A stretch of 64,000 nucleotides of DNA from Pascua guehoae (taxonomy: Eukaryota > Basidiomycota > Tremellomycetes > Trichosporonales > Trichosporonaceae), in contig BCJX01000001.1 in NCBI GenBank assembly GCA_001600415.1, positions 2,018,040-2,082,039 of the forward strand. The letters run 5' to 3'. Positions 46,363-55,701 of this stretch are shown in pieces. How positions within the stretch are numbered: position 1 is the first letter of the stretch; every line of letters starts with the position of its first letter. The position numbers and the translations under genes were made by a program. The notes beneath the pieces are model-generated. The model saw nothing but the letters and a program-made list of their open reading frames with translations, had not been told where the DNA came from and searched no databases.

Positions 46363-48562
46363 CGCCGCCTCTGCCCTGCTTCGTCGGACGCCGCCACCTC
46401 TGCCTCGGCGTCGGCTCCCAGCGATGTAGGTCCTGGTGCTCCAGCTCCAGGCAGTAGGCTGCACCGCCGCGCCAACACCCACTTTGCATGAGGCTACGCG
46501 CACGGAGTGACACGGTGTGCTCCCATCACACTCTGCAGTCTCTACGTCACTTCCTCAAACCGGCCAAGAGGTGGTTTATGGCAGTTTGCCGGCTGCTGAC
46601 TGCGGAGAGCACCCGGAGCCCCCGTCTCCCCCTGCTGTCCTTTGCTGCCCTTCACTGCCCTGCACTTCCCTTTGTTTCCCTTTATCTCACTTGACGCACC
46701 CTCCCCTTCACATGATACACCATCCCCTTCAAAACCGTGGTGACCCCTGACGTTGTGTTTCTGACGATCTGACAGTCACTCTGGATTCACATGTTCACAT
46801 GGGCGCGCATTGACAGCTACAAAGGGAGGCCCGTGCGCCGATCGGTGCTGCCCAAAACTCGACATCTGTCAATGTCGTCAACCCCGATCAACCGGTAAAG
46901 GACCTTAAAGCCAAAAGGTGTGACGTCAATCTCAGCTCCGCTTCATTGAATAAGTTAAAACAATGGTGGTCGTGGTAAAGGGAGGGCCCGTGCGTCGATC
47001 GGTGGTGCGGTGAGAGAATGTGTAAATGGTGCGCGATCACTTTCCAACTCACTGTCATACCGCCCCAACGTCGCCGATGCACTGCGATCCTGACCGACCC
47101 TTGGACGTGTACGCCCGCCTAGTCCCCGCCCAGTTCTGGTCCAGTTTCCGCCCAGCCTCGCGCGTAGTCGTGGCTCCGTGTTATGCACGCCGGACCTATA
47201 CCGAGCGACGACTCGACGCCGGGTGCTGAGTTCGTTTGTGGCCCGTGGTGGCTCGTGTCACTGGTTTGGTGGATGAACATCCGACACTCGCCCGCCATGG
47301 CCGTCATTCACGCGTTCCAGAACCGTGGCCCGGTCACCCGCACGTATCTGACTATGACTAGAGTAACTAGCAGCTAACTCCCCCTCGACGCCGCTCAGCC
47401 GACGCTGGGCCGGTCGTGGGAGCTGAGACCTTATTGAGCATGCGGGCCAGGATTCTGGCGAAGACCTGCCCAATCGGATGGGGCAAATAGTGCCATTGCA
47501 GCCAACGGCACCAATTTTGCATTTCAGTCTATCGATCCCGTCTGAGCTGGCTGTTGGGGTCATCAACCCCAGTGTCCGTCCCTTCTCTGTCCCCAGTGAA
47601 AGTGACTTGGTATTGAATTTGCTGCACAGCGGCTCTGAAAAAAGCAAGGAAGACAGAAGGCACGGTTTGTATGTGCCGGGCACTGCTTCGTACATGGGCT
47701 GCTTGACGATGGCTGGATCTTCGTTGTCCAGACGGAAGACAAAGTTGGGCGATATAAGAAACCACCGTGGTCTATTATCGCCCTGACACAGACATTATCG
47801 ACGGGCACCCCGAAATCGACGGCGATTGTATGAGCAGCCACGCCTTTCCTTGCGGGCTGGAAAATGTGCCACTTAGAGTTGAAGCGCTGCTCGTCGAATT
47901 TCACTATGGGGGGGGGCTGCCTGGAGAAACTTGAAGCGGCAGCTGTGGCGGGGAGAGAAAGTCAGGTGGGGGAGGCAGGGCGCCGGCGACGGTGGTTCAG
48001 TTCGTGACCTGGACACACTTGAGAGGGGACTTGTCCAGCAGCCACGTCCTCCAGCCATGGCCACCGCAGAGCAGTCTGGCTATGCCAGCCTTCCATAGCC
48101 TCATGACCTCGTGGCCTTTCCCTCTGTACAGTTACCACATCCTCCACTGTTTTTATCGTCAGGCCACGCCGCACACGTCACCTCATCCCTTCTCCATTAT
48201 ATTGCCTCTCATTTCCCTTCAATATTCTTCATTCCCCTTCCTCTCATTTCCATTGTCCATTTTTCATTCTCCTCTCATTTCTGTTCCTCATTCTTCATTC
48301 TTCATTGTCCCTACTCTCATCTCCGTCGACAATCTTCGTTCTTCGTCCTCTCATTTCCCTTCTTCATTCTTTGTCCATCACCTCATGCCATTTCTGCATC
48401 CAACAAGATGACTGCCATCCTGCGGTGCCCACCTGAGACGGGTGAATGGACCAATCGGCGACGCCCAGTCTACCCGATATCTGGTCCTCTGCCAGCCAGC
48501 GGCCCGCCAGCTGTCAAGTCCACCATGGGGAGACCTTCCTCGACTACCACCACCATGGCACC

Positions 48563-48638
48563 GTCCGTGACGCTTGATCTCACCCTTCCTCGCTGTCTTC
48601 GTCCGTGACGCTTGATCTCACCCTTCCTCGCTGTCTTC
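48563..48638. repeat. Perfect 38-bp tandem duplication
   Basis: The unit starts GTCCGTGACGCTTGATCTCA; the second copy follows immediately at 48601 without a mismatch. Confidence 0.95.
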
Positions 48639-48920
48639 CCTCAATTGCAACATCCTCAATTGCAACGTCCTCCATTCACTTTCTCTTCCCTTCTCCTCAT
48701 CTGCTTCTCGCCCCCAACCCCCCTTCCATCACAACTCCCGTCTTCTTCCTCTTTACCTCTCATCACAACTCCCGTCTCCTTCTTCTTAACCTCATTCTTC
48801 TCCGTCATCACCACTTCACCTTCCTTCCCTCGCCACCACTTCTACCTACCTCCTCCCCCCCTACCTACCTTCCCCGGACCTCCCTCCCTCCCTCCCTTTC
48901 CCTCCTCGGTTGACTCTGCC

Positions 48921-49720
48921 ATGCCGGGGCGATCGGGTCGGAAGCGCCAAGCGTCGGAGGAGAAACTGGGTGCTGAGGTCAAGAAGGCGTACGTGCCATA
49001 GATCATACGCAGGCTGACATACTAGCAAGACGGCAAACGTCGGTCCCCTGGCGTTACTCGACCCCTAAACCTCCGTCGGCACGCTCGAGTGTCGACGCCG
49101 TGGGTGCACTGATGAACGTTGACGACGTTGTAGACGAGGAGCTCGAGGGGCAAGGGGGAGGCCGTTGGGAGGAAAGAAGAGGACGGTGCAGACGAGGGTC
49201 AAGACGACGACGAAGGCGATGACGGCTACGGCAGCGACGACGACGAAGGCCCGTATATCGAACTCGGAGAGCACAGGGCCGAGGAAGAGCAAGAAGATGA
49301 CGATGCCGACGGGACCCTCACGGCCCAGAACATCCAAACCATTTGCCCAGTCGATGAGACATACTCCGACTGGCGCAAAAAGGAAATTGGCCGCCTCGAG
49401 CCGGCCGTCGACATTTGGTCCGCCGAATTGCTCCAGGACCGCACGAAGCGGTGCCCACCGGAGACAGTGCGACTCGTCTGTATTGCGTCCAATCTCTGTG
49501 CTGACTGCGACAGCGTTCGCGGTCGCCCCTCGAGTTAAGGAAACCATTGTCGAGGACGCCAATGGCATTCTTCAAGCAGGACGCGCAAGGCTTCATTCCG
49601 CAACGTAGTGGAGTGCAGGCACCCCTCGTGTTCCAGTGTGCGCCTCCTGTGATGACAATGGTTGACACCGCTCTGCCACACACGGCCCCATTTCTCCCGT
49701 CACAGCGGTTGTTCACCTCA
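48921..49720 (+). pseudogene. Degenerate copy of an unclassified gene (copy 1)
   Basis: Starts MPGRSGRKRQASEEKLGAEV with an intron donor AAGGC|GTACGT at 48989. The acceptor is at about 49028, and then comes a basic/Ser-rich part ending GALMNVDDVVDEELEG. At the G-run near 49150 the reading moves by one base to an acidic stretch (KEEDGADEGQDDDEGDDGYG) and to DETYSDWRKKEIGRLEPAVD and IWSAELLQDRTKRCPPET. A predicted intron (GTGCGACTCG...CTGACTGCGACAG) leads to FAVAPRVKETIVEDANG, where a one-base insertion at about 49575, relative to the copy at 51314, shifts out of frame FFKQDAQGF. Two shifts plus loss of the rest make this a probable pseudogene. Both shifts are in or near short homopolymers, so sequencing error should also be considered. 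Function unknown. Confidence 0.5.
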
Positions 49721-50016
49721 CTGCGGCGCCACAACCCCCTTTCCCCACAACGCCATCTCCGCGTGAATTGGTTTCTTTGGTTGTCGGTGACACACCTGAA
49801 GGTCGCCGCATCCGCGTTCGCACCCTACTACAGTACAGTTAGTTGACCATGACACAGGAGTCGGCAACCATGCTCAACTCGCAATGCTTAGCTGTCATTC
49901 ATGACTGCTACTCCACCCGTATGCTGCATCTATGTGGCAACTGTAAAACAACTTCATTATCATTATCGCCTGCGACTTCGCCACTTCCTGGCTTCGAGGC
50001 ACCAGGGACGAGACCC

Positions 50017-50408
50017 TCAGAAAGCCCGTACCCCATCGTCTTGGTCTCTTCGACTGTAAACATGAGGCCCTTCCTCGATCTCGGCGAACAGCTTGTCGAG
50101 CTGGGCCTTGGAGCTCTCGACGTCGATCTTCTTCCAACGTTCCTTGGAGCTCTCAACGTCGATCTTCTTCCAACGTTCGCTTGCGTCACGCATGAGGTAG
50201 TGGAGCGTGTAGGGGTGATATTGCGGAAGGAGCGTGTGGACGAGAGGTATGGCACCCTCAAAAGTGCCGAGCATGACGAAGAGCGCGTCGAGTAGCTCGA
50301 GCTCGTCGTCGCTCAGGCCACTGCTAGGTCAGTGTATGTACAACACAGCCCACATCCTAAAACTCACGGGTGAGTGGGGACCTTCTTGACACCGTCATGA
50401 CCGTTCAT
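50017..50408 (-). CDS. Small novel protein with a 12-residue internal duplication
   Basis: Two exons on the minus strand, 50408-50368 and 50323-50017, joined by a 44-nt intron (GTGAGT...CTGACCTAG); 348 nt, 115 residues. The sequence opens MNGHDGVKKVPTHPSGLSDD, then ELELLDALFVMLGTFEGAIP and an HPYTLHYLMRDASERW segment. A tandem duplication ERWKKI(DVESSK)-ERWKKI(DVESSK) follows, then AQLDKLFAEIEEGPHVY. It is helical and amphipathic; no family is recognised. Its first 14 nt overlap, in another frame, the end of the C2H2 ORF on the same strand. The two may therefore be exons of one gene if an alternative donor (GTCATG) at the end of the C2H2 ORF is used, which is phase-compatible with the acceptor at 50324. 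Confidence 0.6.
50107..50178. repeat. 36-bp tandem duplication inside the small gene
   Basis: Units 50107-50142 and 50143-50178 differ at one base. The length is a multiple of three, so it duplicates 12 residues without a frameshift. Confidence 0.92.
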
Positions 50409-51423
50409 TGTGCTCCGGCGCGATCATAAAGTGGGTCGTTGATCGAAGGCCGCACCCCTCATGGCCACACTCGTAGTGGGGGTGGCGCTCGTGGCGGCGA
50501 AGGTGCTTCGCGGACGGGCCCTTTGCCTCACAGCCTTCGTGACGGCACGAAAAGCGGTTCACGATGGCGGATCCGTCTACGCCGTGGTCTTTGATGAGGT
50601 GGACCCCGATGCTGGCGGGTCCTCGCGCCGGACGCCGCCGCTGACATCCCTCGTAGCCACACAGGACGTGATCCACGGCCTCATGACGGTCTATGTTGCC
50701 TCGGGTCTGGAAACCGCAGCCCTCAACCTTGCAGGTCTTCTTCGGGAGGGCGGCCCAGTCGCGCATGGAGGCCGCGCCATGGACCGTGTCGCGGTGGTGA
50801 CCGATGCAGTTCACGGTCGTGCCCTGGCATTTGCACTTTTGGGGAAGCACGACGCCGCAGTCCTCGTAGTCGCATTCCACGTGAATGGCTTCGAGGTGTT
50901 GCTGGAGGTGTTTGGCTTGTTGCGTCGTATACGAGCAGTCGATGGAGAGGGGACACTCGGTGCTGGTTTGCCCCTCGTGCCAATCGACGTCGTGGTGACA
51001 CTGGTCACGCGTGTTGATTTTGATATGGTCCGCCGTATGGCTCGAGGACCGCGCGAAGCGGTGCGTACCAGAGGCATTGTGACTGGTACGGATTGCCTCC
51101 AATCTCCGTGCTGACTGCGACAGGCGTTCGCAGTGGCACCTCGGACCAAGGAAGCCATTGCCGTCACATCTGTCAATGCCCCCCGTACCCACCGCATGTC
51201 GATACCTGGTACGGCCCAGGAGACCGCCGAGGCCTTGCTTCCTCCGCCCAAGGACTGGTTGAAGTCCGAACCCACCGACGACATCGAGTGGCCCGTCATG
51301 TGGCATTGCCGAGGACGGCAATGGCCTCTTCAAGCTGGACGCGCAGAGCTTCCTCCGGAAAGCCGTGGGGTTCGGATCCTCGCTCCGCGACGCCTTCCTG
51401 AAGTCGACATTCGTCGACTCCAA
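50395..51423 (-). CDS. C2H2 zinc-finger protein (start uncertain)
   Basis: Single minus-strand ORF whose C-terminal two thirds (below about 51000) carry a series of Cys/His units: CPLSIDCSYTTQQAKHLQQH, CDYEDCGVVLPQK, CKVEGCGFQTRGNIDRHEAV, CGYEGCQRRRPARG...HLIKDH, CRHEGCEAKGPSAKHLRRHE, and CGHEGCGLRSTTH. The C-x4-C...H-x3-5-H spacing with E-G-C before the second Cys is typical of fungal C2H2 arrays; nucleic-acid binding is likely. The first 110-140 codons run antisense to the exons of the plus-strand gene at 51314 and have no zinc-finger character, so the true start is probably nearer 51030 or in an unrecognised exon. The stop overlaps the start of the small gene at 50408. Confidence 0.6.
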   Translation of the reverse strand: MESTNVDFRKASRSEDPNPTAFRRKLCASSLKRPLPSSAMPHDGPLDVVGGFGLQPVLGRRKQGLGGLLGRTRYRHAVGTGGIDRCDGNGFLGPRCHCERLSQSARRLEAIRTSHNASGTHRFARSSSHTADHIKINTRDQCHHDVDWHEGQTSTECPLSIDCSYTTQQAKHLQQHLEAIHVECDYEDCGVVLPQKCKCQGTTVNCIGHHRDTVHGAASMRDWAALPKKTCKVEGCGFQTRGNIDRHEAVDHVLCGYEGCQRRRPARGPASIGVHLIKDHGVDGSAIVNRFSCRHEGCEAKGPSAKHLRRHERHPHYECGHEGCGLRSTTHFMIAPEHNERS

Positions 51424-52576
51424 CGGCCTGCAGCGTCAGCTCCTTGACCGCTCCCTCCCGGTCATGATTCACAATGGCGGCTACTACCTTGTGAATGCTT
51501 TCCGGGAGTTCCTGGGTGACCCTACCCTTGACGTGGTGTGATGTAAGCTTCTGGGCCACTAGCAGTCCTCGCTCACTTTGCGCAGGTCGCCCGCCATCAT
51601 GAGACGTATGGCGGGCTGTTAGTTGACGTTGACCGGCGTCAAACCTCTGGCCACGACAAGCGGCCGTTCAGCGAGCTCGTCAACGGCCTCAATGAACGGC
51701 TTGGCATTCTCCCGGCGGGTAGGGAGGCCGCCACATACGCGCACTTCGGAAACCGCAAATTCGCCGATATGCCCATCCCCGTACTCTACTCGATGGAGAC
51801 GTTGATGTTGGCCAGCAGCCGACTGACGTCCGGGCGCCGACCGGGTCCAGTACAACCTGATCGACCGCGCGCCGAGGCTGCTGCCCAAGAGCGTGATGCC
51901 GCCGCGCACGGCTGTGCCATTTAACATTGAGCGCAAAGTTGGCGCTGCTTGGAAGCTTCACTACGAGGAGTACAGGAAGGGGGTGGCAGAGTGGAAGAGC
52001 GGGAGGTTCGGGGGCGGCGCTCTTTGCCTTCCGCTGAAGGCATCAGAACGTTAGTAGCCAGCACACCCAACTGTTTTACTGATCCTTCCAGCCCAGTACA
52101 TTACAACCCGCCTTGTCGCTATTCTCGCGCCCGCGTGCGCGACTGACGATCGCAAGACCGAGTGTGCGCTCATCGCGTACCATCTCTTCCGGAAGGTGGC
52201 GACCGTCAACGACCAGGGCCGATTGCACTACGGCGACGCGTTCGGCTCACTCACACGAGTGAAAGACGAGCTCCCCATCCCCACCACGGGGTTCTTGCCA
52301 GCCGTAAGCTTCCTCTCCGTTTGTCCAACACTGATGCAATAGCACCACCGCAGGGCACGAGGCGAGCTTCGCGTCATCAAGACCCCGTGGATTGTGGAAC
52401 AGGATGCGGCCGTCGTCGACTCGAGCGCAGACGTCCGTGCGACTCGACGCGACCCGATTGATGCCGCAACGGAGGTCGAGCTGGCGCGCAAGCTGCGCTC
52501 GCTCGCTCTGTATCGCAAGGGTATTGGGCCGCGTGATTCCAGTATTACCCTCGAGACGAGCTGGACAGCGCATTGA
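51017..52576 (+). CDS. Unclassified multi-exon gene (copy 2), 5' end uncertain
   Basis: Five 3' exons join in one frame: 51314-51535, 51586-51780, 51851-52049, 52092-52303, 52343-52576 (354 codons). The introns are 50, 70, 42 and 39 nt, with CTGAC/CTGAT branch-like sequences in the 70- and 39-nt introns. Protein landmarks: DGNGLFKLDAQSFLRKAVGF, LLDRSLPVMIHNGGYYLVNA, VARHHETYGGLLVDVDRR, RKFADMPIPYNLIDRAPRLL, HYEEYRKGVAEWKSGRFGGG, RLVAILAP...LIAYHLFRKV, and ELRVIKTPWIVEQDAAVVDS. Upstream, 51017-51162 is homologous to copy 1 (WSAVWLEDRAKRCVPEA; FAVAPRTKEAIA). How it connects is unclear: a 151-nt GTCACA...GAG intron (51163-51313) fits the phase but is not convincing. Homology to copy 1 stops at about 51015, where the C2H2 gene begins, so the original 5' end is missing. 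I recognise no domain. The consistent phase over four introns argues for selection. Confidence 0.5.
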
Positions 52577-52710
52577 TGAACATGGCGGTGGTTTTACCTC
52601 GGCAACTAGAAAGGCGGGGGGGGAAGGGGGCGCAGCACGCCAGTTGTTGGTGCCAATAATTCCCACTCTGCAGCACTGGTTGAAGTCAGTCCTGGAAGCA
52701 GAGAAGTTGA

Positions 52711-52780
52711 TACTATGGTCTATGACTCTTGTCAATCCTTCCGGAATACTATGGTCTATGATTCTTGTCAATCCTTCGGG
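52711..52780. repeat. 36-bp tandem direct repeat, two copies
   Basis: The unit begins TACTATGGTCTATGA and continues TCTTGTCAATCCTTC. The copies differ at one substitution (C/T) and at the end. Confidence 0.92.
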
Positions 52781-53952
52781 ACACCACTCGGGGATGTGAA
52801 CACCGTCGAAAAGGTTGAAGTACATGGCATTGAGAGCACGACACCCCTTCTTAGGTTGGACCATAACCACGGCAGGATCTGTCTCTGGTGGCCCTCTGAT
52901 TGTATTTGTGGTAGTAAGTTTGTGGTGTTGTGATGGTGCACATGATACGTGTATCTCCCAAGCAAAAGGTATAAAGAGGGGATCAAAGAGGTCAGAGAAT
53001 GTGGTAGGCGCGGTTGGCCGCTGGGAAATCGAAGGGATAGGCGCTGGTGGGTATAGACAGGTGATCTTGCGGCTCTCTGTTGGTCAGTGAGTGGATGAGA
53101 GATGGGAGCTGAATGCTCCACGGACATTTATCAGACCAGGCGACGAGGAATGCACTCTATCCACCGAGCTAGTTGACAATGCTGTAATGGGGTGCGAAGC
53201 AAAGACGTCAATGTGGGTCAAAATGTGACAAAGGGAAGAAGAGACACACATCATCCTTTCCGCTTCTGCTCAGCCCTTCCTTTGACAGTAGTGGTAGTCA
53301 CCCGTGCCACCCACGTGCCCCGTTGGTGCCTCACAACGTTTATCTCACACACTTCTCGCATCCCAACCATCCCAGGATGTTGGAAAGGGCAACACTTGGC
53401 TAATCGATTCCCTTTTTTGTACAGCGGTTATTCCAACACAGGAGCTATCCTGAACGCCACCACATCCTCGCCCGCCCACGACGGAATACCATCCAGCTTG
53501 AGAGCGTGGCACTTGGGGCAAAGGCGGCTCAAAGCAGGGCACGAGGCGAGACAGAGGTTTTGTTCACCTTGAGCCGGGTTCGTCATTGGGAATTGTCCAA
53601 AAGAGACTCATGCGCAACTACTAGGACTCATGAATCACCGAAAAAAGGGCCGAGGGGTTTGCAGTCGTTCGCACAGGGCGATGTGTGAACAAGACAACGA
53701 CATTGCCTTCCTCCTCGCATCCACCGGCGGTCAAAAGGACACGTGGTCCAGAGATAGCGCATTGGACCGCGGCCGGTTGCGCCAGCGGCAACATGCCAAT
53801 GGAGGAGACTTGCTGTATCTCACGGATCACGCGGCAAGACTGATAGTGCCTTATCAAAGTGACAATCACGCCCAATGGCAAGATTTTCTGCAAGGTAGGC
53901 AGAAGGATGGAAGTGGATGCGGGATCAAAATATGCCACTGGCGCCAACAACA

Positions 53953-54014
53953 CCCGACACACATACATTCCAGGCACACACATGCACACACATGTACACA
54001 CACACACACATTCC
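53953..54014. repeat. CA-rich microsatellite
   Basis: Interrupted (CA)n with CACACATGCACACACATG units and a pure (AC)n core near 53995-54011. Confidence 0.85.
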
Positions 54015-55630
54015 GCAAACGTGATGTGTGGGGCGAATCACCTGCGATCTGCAACTGGGCGCTGATCTGTCGTGGACTCGGGGTCGGTGATTGGCACCGA
54101 GATCCGTTACGGAGGAATACAACCAACGTCAGCAAGCTCCGACCAGAGGTCCAAGGCCGCGGCAATCGGCTGTTCAATTAGTCGTTTAAATCCTGCTACT
54201 GCCCAGCTGCCGAGAAACGAGTCTCATCTCACCCTGTGTCCTCGCAGCTCGTGTCCCCTATTTAATCGTTGCAGATCTTAGAGAGACTGCCGATCATGCA
54301 ATTTCCGTGTTCACTCACCATCCTTTCTTTCGCGGGGCGCTGACGTCCCGTACCTCTATACCTCGGCAACTACTTGGGAACACATCTCCCATTGTTCTTT
54401 CTTTAGCCATCCTATGTCTCCCTCTGCTCTTCCGCCTTTGGCCCATCCTGCGCTCATCCCAGGTTCTGGCCATAAAAATTCAGCCACACTGGTCTTTAAA
54501 TAGTCCCGCTGCTGCATCTACCTAAATCGGTCGTCTCGGTAGCTAGATGGGCATGCAATTGTGCCATGATGATGGCACGCATAAGCAGTGTAGTAGTGCT
54601 GTTGTGATGTGCATGGACCACCCAGGTGGCCGTTGCGGCGGCAACCCCCCTGAGCAACTGGGGCACCGGGGTACCCGGAGCTTCACGTTGGCAGGAAGAG
54701 CAAGGGGCCCAGGCGGCCAAGAAGTGGGAAATAGTCACCCTAACAATCAGTGTGCTGGCTGCGGGCATGCGGGGTGTGACAGGACATCCCCGCTTGCCAA
54801 CCCTTCGTTCCCCCCTTCGGTCCCCTTCGGCCTCTTCGTTACTTCTCACCCAAGCTCCAGGCAGGCACACCCCATTCCGCAGTTGCATGCTGCATACTAC
54901 TGCTGTCATGCACTAATGAGGCGCGTGGCACGCGCCGCCGCTGACACGCGGGTCTGCCGACCACTTTATGCAGTCGGCGATTTTATGTACTACTTCAGAG
55001 CACATGACCTCGTTACGATCGCCAGACGCCAAGCGAACGCCGCCACCGGAATGTCTACCCTTTGTCCCGGTAATCGCTCACGAAACCGCATCGAGGCGAC
55101 CTCATACTCATCTCAACTAATGACCTTTTCTTGTTGGACAGCTCCTATCTCTCTTTGACAGTGAAAGTAACTTATCTTGGACACCAATCTTGTGCACTGT
55201 TACTGTTTTCCCCTGCTGTCGCCATCACTACGAGGTACTGTAACTGCCCCGTTCAACCCGGGGTTGCCGAGAGGCGCGCTAAAGGGTTGGCGGTTCTATT
55301 CCTGGATGGCAGTTCAGGGTCATTCCGATATAGGCAAAGATAGGCGACGGCATGACGTCTAAGAGCCGCCCCCCCTGTTTCGGCGTGCTCTATCTGCCCG
55401 TCTCGACAAACCAACCTCCCTTTGGTCTCCCGCTCTTTCAAGTGCTATCAGCTGACCTTGCGCCGGGCATGCCGAGCGAGCACGCGCCGCCGTTGCCACA
55501 TTGCCGTCCCACGTCCCACCACACGCAAGGCATTACACACCAGACTGCCCCCAATTCTCCCATGCCCGTGGTCCCCGCCGTGCCGTCTTCCAGCGCGATC
55601 CAGCGGCTAGCACCGCGCTCTCTCCCACCT

Positions 55631-55637
55631 TATAAAT
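55631..55637 (+). promoter_or_regulatory. TATA box of the amino-acid permease gene
   Basis: TATAAAT is 65-71 bp upstream of the start codon, in a GC-rich setting. Confidence 0.55.
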
Positions 55638-55701
55638 GCACGTCGCGCACTCACGTCCCCCCTTCATTACATTCCCTTCCCCCCACGACTTTCGAACAGC
55701 C

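Larger units (their letters stand above)
45278..48920. other. 3.6-kb interval, mostly non-coding
   Basis: Apart from the doubtful ORF at 45700-46362, no coding sequence is recognised. 48190-48900 is strongly pyrimidine-rich with TTCATTCTTCATT and ACTCCCGTCTTCTTC repeats and a perfect 38-bp tandem duplication at 48563-48638; it acts as leader for the degenerate gene starting at 48921. Confidence 0.5.
52577..55701. other. 3.1-kb intergenic region
   Basis: Contains a 36-bp direct repeat (52711-52780), a (CA)n stretch (53953-54014) and, on the minus strand near 53100-53180, a weak tRNA-like D-arm. No gene is recognised. The last 150 bases are the permease promoter. Confidence 0.55.

Noticed and set aside
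53090..53185. tRNA-like sequence on the minus strand
   Set aside because: TAGCTCGGTGGATAGAG resembles a D-arm, but the acceptor ends do not pair, the T-loop is not TTCRA, and the anticodon stem has a mismatch.
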